64,000 bases of DNA, taken from assembly GCA_022818135.1 (NCBI GenBank), contig JAFMSR010000003.1, positions 12,144,861-12,208,860 on the forward strand. Direction: 5' to 3'. Source of the DNA: Saxidomus purpurata (lineage: Eukaryota > Mollusca > Bivalvia > Venerida > Veneridae). Below are positions 1 to 13,287 of the stretch, in pieces; within the stretch, counting starts at the first letter, position 1; each line of letters opens with the position of its first letter. The notes under the pieces were generated by a model. The model made no database searches. It was given only the letters and a program-made list of their open reading frames with translations, and was not told the origin of the DNA. The position numbers and the translations under genes are program-made.

Positions 1-270
1 TTCTAACAGCAGTGCAAAGACTTCTGCATTATTTTGTTCAGGAGAGCAAGGTTGGTTGTAAAACCTATCGTAACATTGGATGTGCTTTTGGTGGTCGATT
101 AGGGCGGGAAATATATTAAATTTTCGTACTTTAACCATGATAATAAATGCAATATGTGTATAAGAATAGCCAGTTAGGATCTTGTTAAAACAATGAAGTA
201 ATTTAATCGTATGCATTTCTATTTCTTTTTCACATATTCTTACGTTTCAAAACTCTAACCCATTGCATAC

Positions 271-3200
271 CAGTTTATAAAGATGATCATTGTCCTTATG
301 AAAAGGATTCTTGATGTAAACAGGTGACATATATTTTTCTGTTTCGATGTCTGGTTCTCCTTGAATACCATGTCAAAGAATCTATCTGGTAGATCTACTT
401 TTTCCCATTTTGCAGCTTTTCGAAGAGCAGCTTTAGACTCTTCTATTCTGCCTTGGGTATACAACCACCGTGGTGACTCTGGAAAAACTCTAAAATATTT
501 AACGTATGCACATTTTTTTACAACTTATATATAACAAGATGAATCTTGACAAAATGTATGATTTATGTATATACATTGTATAGTTTACGTTACAACATTA
601 ATGTTTCTATTCCTAAATCTGGAGCAAAAGCTCGTAAAATGATTAAGAAGGCACATACGCGCAGTTTAAAATGGTTTAAGAAATCACCTATTACCTTTAG
701 AACAAATAACCAGTAAAGCATTGGAAAAAAGTTAATGAATGAAAGAGTTACACATTTTGAGACAGTTAAAAAATGTTCTTACGAACTGACATGCTAGATG
801 GCAAACTACATTGAACATACGGTAAATCTTGATACAAACCTTATTTTACCATTACAAAAAGGTAATGATAATAACAAAAAAAAGGAATTACAATAACAAA
901 GATTTACTGACACCCATAAAAGCTGAAAGAGTATCCCCGGTGCTGCACATATGAGCTGCAAGGTTTTCCATTCTCTGATACCATAAGCGAGTCCAGCTAA
1001 TATGATATTTCCAAACACCCAAAACATTTGATGGACAAAGGCAACCTGTCTCCTCTTACTTGGCCCAACAAATTCCATTCCTTTTTAAAAAAGAACTTAT
1101 AAAACTTCACCCCTTCAATCCGAACTAGTTCCATTTCTTTTACAAGAAGATCATTTAAGTACATTGTACATTGTCCCTACTTGGCCCAACGAATTCTGTT
1201 GCATTCCTTTTTAAAGAAGAACGTATAAAATGACAGAAATGAATCGGTAAAAGTTATTTCTTACATTTATTAAGCATTTATTGTATTTAAAACATCTAAA
1301 TAGACCTTGAAATTGTATGCCAATTTTGTATGGTAATATAACTTTAATACAAATGTAATACTAGACGTTTGGCATCAAAAAAGGTTCAAGTTTCGGTAAA
1401 TCTGTAACTGTGATACAAAGTAATGTGGAAGAAATATTCAAAATCATACAGAACATTTCATATCATACAGAACATTTCAAATCATACACACCCATCACGT
1501 ACGCAGGCATAAAGTTACCGGTAGAGAAGAATCCCACACAGAAGGTCAGAAAGACATAGACAATGTAGTTTGGTGTCCATGCTATTCCCAATGCAGCAAG
1601 AAAGTAAAATAGCGAAGATATGCATAATGTTGGCTTTCTGCCAAATCTGGAAAAGAGACGCGAAGTCTGGTTGACAACAATTCCGTAAATTTAAGCAAAT
1701 TACATGACTTTCGAATTTTTTCGGTGCATTTTTACAATAACATTTACACAAAGAACTTTTTGCCGTGTGTCAAATCACTCGATAGCAAAGCACGGCGGTT
1801 ATTATTTTGACTACAAATCGGTGAAATCCCGCTAGAAATGTAAAAATATGTAGTCGGTTTTTCCGTATTTTGTGTTTTTATAGTGTGAAAATATGTATTA
1901 TTAAAAATCGCATATGTTTATCACTGGGTGCCAGTCTGTCAAAAAAATCGGTTAAAAGTTGAGAAAAGAAATTGGTTAAATATTGTTTCTTTTCCCATAG
2001 TTACTTTGAAGGCTACCTATCCGAAAATGCCCAAGTCAAGAATGAGCCGGGGAAAAAATGTAATAAATGTCTAATAAGTTATCTAGCCATTTATAATGAA
2101 AAAAGCATGTGGATAGAATTTTTCTCTTTGTTTAGATAATTCTTGAATAATTTTGTTAAAAATTTACCTGTCTGAGAATACACCAGTCAAAAAAGAGCCA
2201 GATAGAACTCCGCCAAAGAAAACCATCTGAGAGTTAGACTTGAACATAGACCTATCACATACCATATTCAGCTTTGAAAGAAAATCAAATGTAAATGTCG
2301 AAGAAAAAGTACTAGCAATATAACTGTCGTATTGAATGTTATTTGCGGTCTCCAACAATTTTGGCAAATATTAATTTCATGAAATGAATGTAAACGGGTA
2401 ACTTTTTTATGTAACTCAACTATTGTTTTCTTGCAAAAAGAAGTAGATTCTCAGTCTAATCAGGGACCAGCTTTATATGTGAGGTCGGGCAATCGTAAAA
2501 TATTTATACATTGGACCCGTTTGTTCCCATACCAAGTGGTACAGAAGAAGGGCAGCTATTGCAGAATTGTCATAATCTAGTGCTTGGTTTGAATCTGGCT
2601 TAATACAAGATGATGAAACACGTGCATGTCAAATAAAGTTACTTTATCTTAAAGATTATACACACAACACTGAAAACCAGGTACTTCTATATTGATATAC
2701 TTATCCAGCAGTAATGTAACAACGCGACAGAGTTGCTAAATATAAATTTTATATTAACAGAGACAGATACAACATCGCACTTGCATGAATTTCAGTGAAA
2801 AAACATATGTAATTTATATTATACATACGTCAGCAGCAAGGGATGTCTCATAGACTGATTTGTCGTACACCCATCTGTCACATTTGACCAGGTTTACTAG
2901 TCCATCGTCTGTTATAGTTTTGTAGTTGCATTTGTTATATACAAATCCCGTTGCAGATGCTTCTATCGGAATGGTTCTATTAATAGAGTCGAGGTGAAGG
3001 TCACTTTGTATAGTGTATGTGTCATTCTCCCAGCCCGGTATTGCACACCTTTAAATGTTGAAACATTTTAAAGTATTTGATTGGTCATGGTTAGTAGAAC
3101 GACTGATATTCAAGACCTTATATTACTTGTTTTATATGAACTATTTTGTTCTTACTCTAAATTTCTCAGTCCAAAACATTCTAGATTCCTGTTGTTTTGA

Positions 3201-3847
3201 ATATATAAACTGGTTACTTTTTAGCAAATTTCTAGGTCATGGGCCTTTGTGATCGTTTTGTTTTTGCTCTTGGTGTAGGGATTATGTGTTCTTTTAATGA
3301 ATTGTCATGAACATATTTGTTATCACTACCAGCAGACGCTGCCTCATGTATCGTTCCGTTCGACAATTTTCTTATTCAACTACCTTAACTTGTAATATGC
3401 CTTTTACATTGAGCCTGTACTTAATATGTTTGTTTTGTAGATATCGCCATAGGTTTTGGGAATTTTCTTAACTGGTTCTGTTCTTTCACAATGTGATAGT
3501 ACTTAGAGATGGTTTGGTTAATTTATGTATTCCTTTGCTCATTTTGCATTCCAAATATAAGTGTGTATTACATATGTAGATGCAACCGCATTTGGCTGTA
3601 TTGGTTTAGTTGTGTTGTGTTTTGTTAAAAAGGTCAGTGACAGTATGTAATGACACGGAAAAAGGAAAAAAAAAACTTAAAGAAACAAATCACATTTACA
3701 ATACCTGTGTTCAGGGATTCCGAGAGTGAAAATTGAAATAAGGAACAAAAAGCCACCATAAAAGTTTGTTAACGCTCCTACGAAAACAATGTATTTAGAA
3801 AACCTGCCATATTCTCCAATTTCTTTGTAAACTATATCAAATTGCAT
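271..3847 (-). CDS. SLC22-type organic ion transporter, copy 1 (exons 1-6; 3' part off the left edge)
   Basis: Predicted plasma-membrane 12-TM MFS transporter of the SLC22 family, which moves organic cations, anions or carnitine; the substrate cannot be told from sequence. Minus-strand exons: 3705-3847, 2829-3048, 2168-2271, 1492-1646, 912-1080, 271-489. All have AG/GT borders, and their lengths (143, 220, 104, 155, 169, 219) equal those of the intact copies 4 and 5. The start MQFDIVYKEIGE aligns with both other starts. Exon 2 encodes the large extracellular loop with Cys residues and N-glycosylation sites (ENDT, INRT). The junction of exons 3 and 4 encodes the MFS motif SDRFGRK, and exon 6 has PESPRWL. 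No stop or frameshift was seen. Exons 7-10 would lie at lower coordinates outside the window; 1-270 is intron. The exon 5 donor is a weak gtcagt. By residue matches this copy is closest to copy 5. Confidence 0.88.
1158..1227 (-). repeat. Partial duplicate of the exon 5 acceptor and exon 5 start inside intron 4 of copy 1
   Basis: About 55 bases around 1172-1227 repeat the sequence around 1058-1110. That segment spans the polypyrimidine/AG acceptor and the first ~25 coding bases of exon 5 (GGCCAA..GAATTC..ATTCC..TTTTTAAA). The duplicate carries small differences, including an extra CAACA-like insertion on the coding strand, and lies just upstream of the real exon in transcript order, so it is a decoy acceptor. 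Confidence 0.6.
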
Positions 3848-5946
3848 CTTGTATTTAGAATACAGAAACAAGTTAATATATATGTTTTGACCCGCCAAGT
3901 ACATATGCGTTTATATATTCATATACATGCCCATCACACTGTGCTGTATTGAGAAAAGCAGTGAAAATTTAAGTCAATGATTAAAGTTTCTCCGGCCGGT
4001 TTTCACAGTTTAAGTTTGGTCTTACTACATTTTTATAATATGCTATAGTAAGTAACACCTTTTTTAACATTTGTCATTAAATATTCAACGGCATTAGCAA
4101 GATCAACAATAAGGCAATATCTCGGAGAAATGAAAATTGCATGCATTTTTTATGTCTGATTTTCAGTGGAGTCTGGCATCACCGCAACCCAATCCTAGCT
4201 CTAATTTTACGAGCGGTGTTCAAATAGTTTGAGTCTAACGCTCTTTCGTAGAAACTATTACAGGTATGCACACGAAGTTTTCGTGAATCTGTAGGTCGTT
4301 TCAATAACCATGTACACCGACCATTTAAAATCAATTGATCACTTTAAACAGATCCAATAATAGTATTTTATAATTTGTATACTTGCATGTACATGTCTGA
4401 ATGGGACATTGGTTTTGAAACGGTCAAGGCTACTGCTTAGTAGCGCACAGAAACAGAATAAGAGCCATTTAGGAGTATGCTGACGCTACAAGTGCCTTAA
4501 ACACGCACCAAGCCAGAGGATACTAGTCACTAAAATGTCTGACTCTTTACTTTTAACTACCAGTATTTGATTTCTTAGTTCCACCATGATTGATGTTTTG
4601 AGAGCAATAAATACAAGATGAAAGACAGTACTATAGAAGATAGATTTCTGCTCAGACTTAACATTTATGATTGAACAAGTATATAGTAAGATGTATGCAA
4701 AATAGACAAACCTTGCAAGTGGGGAAAGAGACTTGTGCGTGGGATATCCAATGATGAATAGGGGATAGAGGGCTTATAAAAATGTTAGCAGAAACTCAAA
4801 GGAGACGTCACGCATTTTACTCATGCTAAAAAAATAATCTTGTAGTCTTTTTCATTCATTTGTAGTTCTGTTTAAGGAATATTTTGTTATATGACAACTG
4901 TCTGTTTTTTTATTATATTTTGAAGACATTTTAATGCGTGTAAAAACAAGAATGAATAATATTTAATCCGTTTCTGCAGTTTAGTAAATTAATAAAAAAA
5001 TCTTAATTTTTTAAGGGCGACCTCTTGCGTTTTACGCCCCCGCACGCCCCCGCACAACCCCCTGCCCCGCCCCCACACATACGCGTTAAAGAATGGCGGC
5101 TTATGACAAAGCGCAAAATTCTATTTGCGTCAACGCCTTTCTAAAATCACCACCAACAAGGAGGTCCTGTAACATCAATTACGATTTATTCTGATTGCTT
5201 AACCTAACATGGGCACGAAGACCAGAATTAAAGTATTGTTATAGTCATCATGATCAAGAGAGTTGCTTAGAACACCAAAGACTGCATTAACAAGTAATAT
5301 CTTTAAAAAAAAAAGATGGTCGACGTAGGTGACGTAATAAACACATTAATTTTTGTGTTTCAGAAGGCTCCCGGGGGCAGTACACTGCTTATTCCGGTAC
5401 CGAAACGCTAGCCAATAATCAATGACGCTAGATGTCCGGCCCCGGACAACACCTCGTTGAATACAAAAGTTGATCTTCGTACTGTCCAGAAACCTTGACA
5501 TAACGTGTTCTGTTTTTTTCTTTTTTTGCAACATGATTTATTATAAATAACTATAATATAAAAAAATATACACATTTTGTGTTTCAGAAGGCTCCCGGGC
5601 AGTACACTGCTTATTCCGGTACCGAAACGCTAGCCAATAATTTGCAGATTCTGATTGGTCACATTATAACGAAGTTGGTTAGCAACGCGTCCATACCAAC
5701 GGAAGTTCAAATCAAAAGTATACGACTACGTCGAAAAACATGTAAGAAACTGTGCATGACGTCACGAGGCTGTTATGGCACTTCTGCGCCTACCTTTACT
5801 TTATACTCCTTCATTCTATCATAAGTTAACATGGAAGAATTTTTAACTATTCGTTAGTCTGAGGGTTGAGTAAGATACATGTACACCACATCATAAGTTA
5901 ATGGGCAATCGTTGAACACCGAGAGCAATGCAAAAAAAATTCAAAC
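3848..5946. other. Intergenic stretch between copies 1 and 2
   Basis: No gene is supported here. Both neighbours are on the minus strand, so this holds the 5' flank of copy 1 and the region where exons 9-10 of copy 2 would be expected; no recognisable remnant of exon 9 or 10 was found. There is a C-rich patch near 5035-5085 and a pair of direct repeats near 5360 and 5585, listed separately. Confidence 0.5.
5354..5643. repeat. Direct repeat pair (~65 bp, two copies)
   Basis: Two near-identical blocks, about 5354-5420 and 5576-5643. Each starts with TTTGTGTTTCAGAAGGCTCC and runs through TTCCGGTACCGAAACGCTAGCC. The first copy has two or three extra G in its CCCGGG run. Each begins with a perfect-looking splice acceptor (TTTGTGTTTCAG), but no open frame of note follows. 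The origin is unknown, perhaps the end of a dispersed repeat. Confidence 0.6.
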
Positions 5947-7249
5947 CAAATCAGCGATGTATGGAGCAATCATTCCTCCACCACGTGTCATACAGAAGCG
6001 CGTACCCATCCCAGGGTTCCGTATTCGCCGGAGTAGACATAAAACATGGAAAAATCAGCTGAAGTACCAATTTTACCTAACAAAGCTAACACTTTTGTTG
6101 CAACAGCGTAATCTAGAATTATAAAAATGACATTTAATGAGCATAAGAATAATTTGCAGTACAAAAAAAATCGTTTCATTTATAATCATTTACAATTGCC
6201 TACATATATTAAACGAAATCGACCACCACAGTTTACGCATTTGAAACACGTTTATTTAGCGCATGCCCATTAATAGTTGATACCTTCATAACATCACCGT
6301 ACAAATAAAAATGTTTCCCCTATATACAGATACAAAAATTAATGTTTTATCATGTACCAGTCCGTGTCTAATAACGCATAAATATCAGGTATGTATGTAT
6401 TTGGCATTGATAGAAAATAAACTAAATATGAATTGATGTAGTTGTTTCGACCCGGTAACTGCTGCATACTACATATATATGTATTCAAATGGCAAATAAC
6501 AAAATTCACAAATGAATTCTGGATGTTTCTTTCAACAAAAGTCTACGAAGGACAGAGAGTTGAAAATCCTTTACTTTTACCTTCTCCGCCGAATATAATT
6601 ATGACACCAAAGTTCGCCTATGACCGTACTTTCTTCCGGTTCGGTCAAGAAGTTGAAGTGTTATTGTGGTGGCAGGGAAGTTTACTGCAATTTACTCTAA
6701 ATAAACATTTTAAGTAACTTTAAAATGTGTTGTAAGGAGTAGTAAATGACTGTTTTAATCTAATCAAACCAGCTAATTTTAGTTTTTTTTAAACCAAATC
6801 ATTTCACAAATTGAAATTAAAATTCAAATCTAAATTTTATTTCTTAGAATGGTTTTAGTAGCTAATTTACCACAAAGAGGTATATTTAGCTTTATCATTT
6901 GTTTTGTGTTTTTTCAAAAGCACATACATGTACATGTATATCTAACTTGAGGAAAGTTCTTCTAGCAGCTGAATATAAATATCTTTCAATCCTAGACCAT
7001 TATTACGTGTCTTCAAGTATTGCAAAAGACATTGCAAAACTAGATAAAAAAACTACCCCCACAAACAAGCCTTGTCACATAAAAAAGACACATTCCCATG
7101 ACGTTATCATGTTTATATTAACCGCAATATAATATGGTAAACAATTGTAACATGTTGATTTAAAATTCGAATGATATAGTCACATGACCTTTTGTCCTTA
7201 TGAGTGACCTTGACATTGAATTAACATGGCAGAAGTATGTACCTCGATA

Positions 7250-7417
7250 TACAGTCAAATCTGTGTTAATGACCACCCTGCGATTAAATACAAGTAGGGA
7301 GCGCATCGTGCACTATTCTAAAAGTGTGTACATACACCTGTGGATAAAGACCACCTTTCAACAAAGACCGCTTTGGCTTCATCTCAAGAGAAGTTTTTGT
7401 TTATAATTTTGACTGTA
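7250..7417. mobile_element. MITE with TACAGTCAAA termini
   Basis: Starts TACAGTCAAATCTG and ends TTTTGACTGTA, giving inverted termini of about 10 bases with TA at each end. The inside reads as alternating 'gaccacc' blocks, like the other short elements of this type in the window. It lies in what was intron 4-7 of transporter copy 2. Confidence 0.65.
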
Positions 7418-8511
7418 CATGTAGCGAACCATTGACAGTAGTTTCATCATTATCTTTCAAATAATTACGGAAATAAATAATCACGACCTTTGATCCCTAA
7501 TCGTGACCTTGACCTTTAGCATTCATGGATTTAACATCTGTAAATAAACTGAACATTTGACCCATGTTTTATAAAAATATCTCCAAGGATGGTAAGGGAG
7601 ATATAGCCTCATGACATTTGACCTTAAGTGTGACTTTGACCCACTGCCTTGTTCAGATGAACATATTGACCAATGTCTTACGGAAATACTTCTCAAAAAG
7701 TTGTCTCATGACCGCTTACAATATACGAAATAATCCTGAAACAATCTTTCCAAACATTAAGGCACAGAATTTATAGCTAAAAAGCCATTTATTTCCTATG
7801 CATCAGTTCAGTTTTAATTTATAACGGGCAAGCTGGTACATGTATATTTTTTGTACTTTTGAATTTGATACTTTGGAAAAGTTTGTAATTAAACATTGTC
7901 TCTATTTGATTTTTCCTTTTTAAAATTTCCAAATTGCTCATTTCGTTTCGAAAATAACAATATACTTTTGGAATGATATTCATATATTAAATGCTATTAA
8001 ATGCATATCTAAATTCTGAAATTTCTTTTGTTAAAAACGTGGTATTCATGATTGATGAACGTTTACCTGCTTGAATATTGTTCAAGTATTGTAATAACAG
8101 TACAATCTGCATGTAGCACCAAGTTGACTGGAACTCCTTAAAGAGGCACTCACTACATCTATCCGATTATATTCTCAAAACATAGATTATGTGTTCAATG
8201 AACGTAAAATGATAAATAAATACTATTTCAAAGAAGATACTATGGCGAAAAATGCCTCATTTTGACACAATCAAACAATATAGAGGCTTTCTGTAATAAA
8301 TCGCATCCACCCATTAATTGTACAACAACAACTCTACATAGAATATTGAATGGTTTACGGTACTGCAGTATATTTTAAACCGCTAATTTTATCGATAATG
8401 ACTGGGAATGCATAGCTGAAACTTTTAGGTTAAGTTATAATACTTCCAAAGATTCTATTATGTATGTTTTGGAGGTTATTTAGTTTGACAGCAGTTATAG
8501 GGTATGTCCCT

Positions 8512-8830
8512 TTAAAGTACAAGGATCACAATTACAAGTATTACAAGTAGCTCTTATTTTACGAAGAAAGATGTCTCACCAGCAGAAATGATCTTTATTT
8601 ATACCCAAATCATTCCTAGCTTTCCTTCTTAAATCGATGCGCATGTTAGAAATATTGTGCATTATTGTTTTCAATGATATTGCAAGAAACAAGAAAGGCT
8701 ATCTGTCGACTGTTTTTCGTGTAGAAATGACAATACTGTTTTAAGTGAATAGAACATGGTTCTATCATTATCCTGTCAGTACATTTATTTTTCTAAATCA
8801 GTAAAATCAATGTGATCCTAGGATTTTATA
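8512..8830. mobile_element. MITE, TTAAAG-terminated family, copy 1
   Basis: Shares most of its length with 52259-52577, including the blocks 'tgtctcaccagcagaaatg', 'acatggttctatcattat' and 'cagtaaaatcaatgtgatcc'. Its termini (TTAAAG..GGATCAC and GTGATCCTAGG..) are inverted relative to each other. Non-coding. Confidence 0.7.
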
Positions 8831-11644
8831 TTGAACATAATTATTATCAAGGTTTTGTGTTTCCAAATGAATTGTTACAAATATATAGTGATGTTCCTGC
8901 CAAGAATATCCTAAGACCGCTTCCTCGGTATGTGTTAGGTAATTAGGTTTCTTTCAAACCCTTAAGCAAGTATTATAAACTGACAAATGACCTACCCATA
9001 ACAAAACACACCACAAACGTTCCGGCGGAGAAAAAATTCGACACTAAACGTTAAGGAAACATAAACAATGAAGTTTGGTGTACAGGCTATTCTAATTGCT
9101 GCAAGAGAGTAGGAGATCGACGATATGCACAATGTGGGCTTCCGACCAAACCTGAAATAAATACATTTGTAAAACTTTGGGTACAAGACGAGCACGAAAA
9201 CCAGGAGATTGTTTTAGGTTTCTCGACTTTCGAGTAACGATTGAGAATTTCATACTTCGAATTGAAAATTTCGAGATCTTAATGGAAATCCAAGTCAAGA
9301 ATTAGTAAGTCAAGAATTACAAATTCCAATGCAGATATTTCGAAAACAATCATCATTGAACCTCGAGAACCTTGAATCAAAATTTGAAAGTCCTGACTCA
9401 AACGCCTTCACTCGAAGCTCGTTCAATTTGAATAAAAACTATAAAAAGAAACATTCAGTCAGAACTCTGTGCTCAAACCCCTCGAAAATTAGTAGATGTT
9501 ACTCCGATTCTCGACCTGGTATCTAAACATTTACTTGCATTCATGTAAGAAACATAATTAAGGGACATAGACTTTACATTTGTGAATCTCGTGGAGTACC
9601 TGTCAGAGAAGACTCCAGTCAATGGAGATCCAGCCAACAGTCATCCGAAGAAGAAAAAAGTAACAACTATAAACGTCTTTACCGCGCATGTAAGCGACGC
9701 TGTATTACCGGTATTAATCGGACTTCTGTGATTTTCATCGTTTTAGGGCCGTGACCATAGTGCGTTTTGTTTCGAGAAAAGGGCAGGTAATATTTCTCAG
9801 CGAAGTATGATACATTTTGTACAGCCTTACTTTCGTTTTAAGATTACTTGAATATGATTGAGTAGGGCTATTTGCGCTTTTAAACCGTGTTTTTTAAACA
9901 TATGTATTAAGTGTGTGGGTGTGGCGGGAGATTCATTTCATCTTTACGTTTAAATATCGTCATTCCTCTGCGTCATATATGAAAACAACTTACAATGTAA
10001 ATTCAATAGAATTCAAAAGAAATATCACATCTCTCTCTCTCAAAAAAAAACAAAAACAAAAAAAAACCAGCAAAAACGCACATATAAAGTGTTGGTTGTA
10101 TCCATATGTTATTATGTCACCATGTCACATTGAAATGTCACGTTTTTACGCATAATTAAATGGATTAAGTACTTTCCATGAAAAGTACGTAAGTTTTAAT
10201 GCTGATTTACATAAAGATTAATAAAAACTAAACGTTTACAACTGCCATTGGTACAATTACTTTATCACTTAACTTTTCTTTATCAGAAAAATGACATTTC
10301 ACATTTGTTGCAAACAAATAAATTCGTTTAATAAACTTGCGGTTTTTCTATGAATTTTTTTGTTTTTACTATTATGATGACATCAAAGACATACAAGCAA
10401 TTAAACTGTTACACGATTATCAGCAGTTCAAACCGGAAATATTATTAATGAGGCTGGAGTTTAGATGCGGAAGGGTTTCATTGCGATTTAATTGTTGCGC
10501 GTCTAAACACACAGATAAGCTACAGAAACTCTTAATATTTACGTAAAAGTTCAAAGTTTAAAAGAGCCAAATTCAGAGAATTTTTAATTGAAGTAGCTGA
10601 AGTTGAAACAATAAAAGCAAGTACATGTTATAGCATTCCAGTTGGAAAAGTTCCTTCTAGGGCACATCTGTCTCTATATATTGTTGAAGTACAAAATACG
10701 ACAGTCTCGGCAAATTAAGGCATTAGTATTTAATTGGTAACGTCTACAAGCTTTTGAATACTCCACGCACGTGTTACTACGTCACACTACAATACAATAA
10801 GTCTCCGATGTCTGTAAGTCACAAGACATGTTTGCGCCAGTACGTCCAGCAACAATAATAGCATATTTTAAGTATGCAAACGATATGTAAATTAACAGTT
10901 ATATATGCACATTAATTTCAGCTATCTGTCAAACTTGCAATGTACAATCAAACCTTGGCATGACATTGTCGGACGACTTCTGCTTGTTCAACGTGCAATG
11001 TCCTACCCAGTGAAGATGGAACCGCATAACTTGTACGGAAACGGCTTTTGGTTGTTAGTTGGTTTCATCCAATCAGCAGAACGCATTTTCAATATAACAA
11101 CGTGTAACTATAACAGAAACACACCGTAAAGCAGTTTCCGGAATACATTGTACAGTCAAGTATGTCTGTACGAATCCTGGGAAGGAACAATTAAATTTAA
11201 AGCCTTTTAGTTCAGTTTAATTTTGCATATGGACATCTAACCAGCGATAGATAAAGTAATCCCTAAATATTATCAAACACAGTACTCACAAGCAGTCAGA
11301 CTTCCACGCAGAATAATGAATCCTCCTCAGGCCCCTATTGGGTAACCCCGTTTATTTTCCCCGTCATCGGTTAGGCAGGGGTCGGGGAACCATCCCCTCC
11401 TAACCCCACAAACATACATAGTATTTTAGTATGTCATTAATAATATATTATTATGAAACGTAATTTGCAAATATGTATACAAACTACAAACATAAAACAA
11501 ACAAGGGGGGAAAAAGGAAGGGTATTTTCTTAGTATTGTTATATAATTAACAGTTACCCATAAGTACCTCTTTTTAGATTCATTTTTTATACACAGAACT
11601 TACATGTAACCTGTCAAAAATGTCAAAAATACAAATCATGCATA

Positions 11645-12155
11645 TCTATGTGGAACATACCTTACCTATTAGAGACCAGTATGCTTTTTTCTGTAGGGTT
11701 AACGCACGTTTTTTCGTGTTATAACATCTGCAGAACCCGAGGGTGGTTAGTGCCGAGCCCGTTAGGGCGAGGGCACCAACATATCCCGAGGGTTTCTGCA
11801 GGTGTTATCACAGGAAAAAACGTTCGTTAGCGCTATTCTAGCATAAATAGCATAACAAAAATCATAAAAATAAAAATGAAGCGCTCTTATTAGTACGACG
11901 TTCATTAATGCGCGGGACAACGTCCGTGTTGTTTACGTCATATTTATGACGTCACCAGCGGCTTTTAAGCCCGGCATTGTTGACGCCGTACATATGTAAG
12001 ACTTGGGGAGACAGGTCCATTGTTTACCAGGCCCTGTAGGCCCTGCGCATAAATGAAAACGGGTTATAACGGCGCGTGAATCCCCGTTAACACAGTTTTA
12101 TCTCTTGTAAAACACCGGCAAAATAGGCGCAAAACAGCACATTTTATGCTAGAAT
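11645..12155. mobile_element. Foldback-rich MITE, ATTCTAGCATAAA family, copy 1
   Basis: The core 11835-12155 starts ATTCTAGCATAAAT and ends ATTTTATGCTAGAAT, so it has ~14-base terminal inverted repeats. It matches 16070-16376 along its whole length, including an internal TTTACGTCATATTTATGACGT palindrome region. Immediately left, 11699-11833 is an imperfect hairpin (AACGCACGTTTTTTCGTG and CTGCAGAACCCGAGGG pairing with CCCGAGGGTTTCTGCAGG and GAAAAAACGTTCGTT). Part of that hairpin is also present left of the second copy, so the true element may be larger. Confidence 0.75.
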
Positions 12156-13287
12156 TTCCTATTTTGCAAGTTTGATCAGCAATTTGAGAGGCGACTTTTA
12201 AAAATCCTTTCAGTCCTTGTATAGACGGTATAACTTCTTTTCTTTTACATAAATATATACTGGATATATATATATTAATTTCTAAACACAGTATATTGTA
12301 ATGTTCAAGTAACCTAATATAAAAGTTTTACTATTTATATAGAAAGTTAGGTCGTAAATTCGCACTATATTTATCATTTCTGTAATTAGTGTTTTAACAT
12401 GTCTACATTCCCAAAACAAATGGAGAATGGTTTCGGCTTAAATATTAACTATGTTATAGGCAACAACATCGCCAAGTACTAAAGAAACACTTACATCTGC
12501 AGCAAGGGAAGACTAGTAAAAAGACTTTTCATATACCCATTTGCCACACTTTTCAGTGATCTGTGATTATTTTCTGGTATGATTCTGTAGCTTGTACGTC
12601 TCTGATTTCGGCGCCCGCGGGATAGTCTTGTTGATTGCGACAAGGTGAAGGTCATTTTGAAAGACATACGTGTAGTTATCGCATTCGGGTAAAGCCAACC
12701 GGAAATATGTGGATCATTTTGTCTTAGAAAAAAATACTTTGAAAAAAATGATATCTTATCAACGCATTTCGTAGTTTAAGAAAATTACTGAACTGACGGA
12801 AGAAATAAATAGGCCTATGTACATATTTTTTGCAAACATGCACATACTTTCGACTTTCTAGTACAAATGTAATTATCTTATTAAGTATTTGTATATGTAT
12901 ATATGTATGATTAACATTCATAGGCCGTTTTCTACGAAATAATTATATAAAAAAACTTTGCGGTTACATTACTTTACTTCGCTTAACTTTTATTCAAATT
13001 ACTTTTTTTGATTTCTTAAATTTAACTAAAGTTTCTAACAAATGTACTTAATACATTCAACGTTTTGTTGATAGATTAATTCACTCTACTAGGCTTAAGG
13101 ATAAAAAAGAAAATACCTATGATCAGGAATTCCAAGTACAAAGAAGAAATTGATAAACGAAACGCCGGCATAAGTACTTGTGACTGATCCAACAAAAATT
13201 ATATACTTTGAAAATAAACCAAATTCTCCCAATTGGAACATCACTCGGCTTTTTCCGATTGTCTTTGTAAACTAAATCAAAATGCAT

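Larger units (their letters stand above)
5947..13287 (-). pseudogene. SLC22-type transporter pseudogene, copy 2
   Basis: Minus-strand remnants, in transcript order: exon 1 (13117-13287), exon 2 (12495 to ~12692), the 3' part of exon 3 (9600 to ~9662), exon 4 (8996-9151), part of exon 7 (6581 to ~6685) and exon 8 (5947-6112). Exon 1 still starts MHFDLVYK but is 171 rather than 143 bases because a 28-base foldback-type sequence is inserted, shifting the frame. Exon 2 has in-frame stops and has lost the RCAIPGW start. Exon 4 has one extra base and is frameshifted at the GFFSAG region. Exon 7 lost the stretch after GRK. Exon 8 lost blocks around ELFPTVVRN. Exons 5, 6, 9 and 10 were not found. By exon 1, 2 and 8 sequence it groups with copies 3 and 4. 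It is certainly non-coding for a full transporter. Confidence 0.85.
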
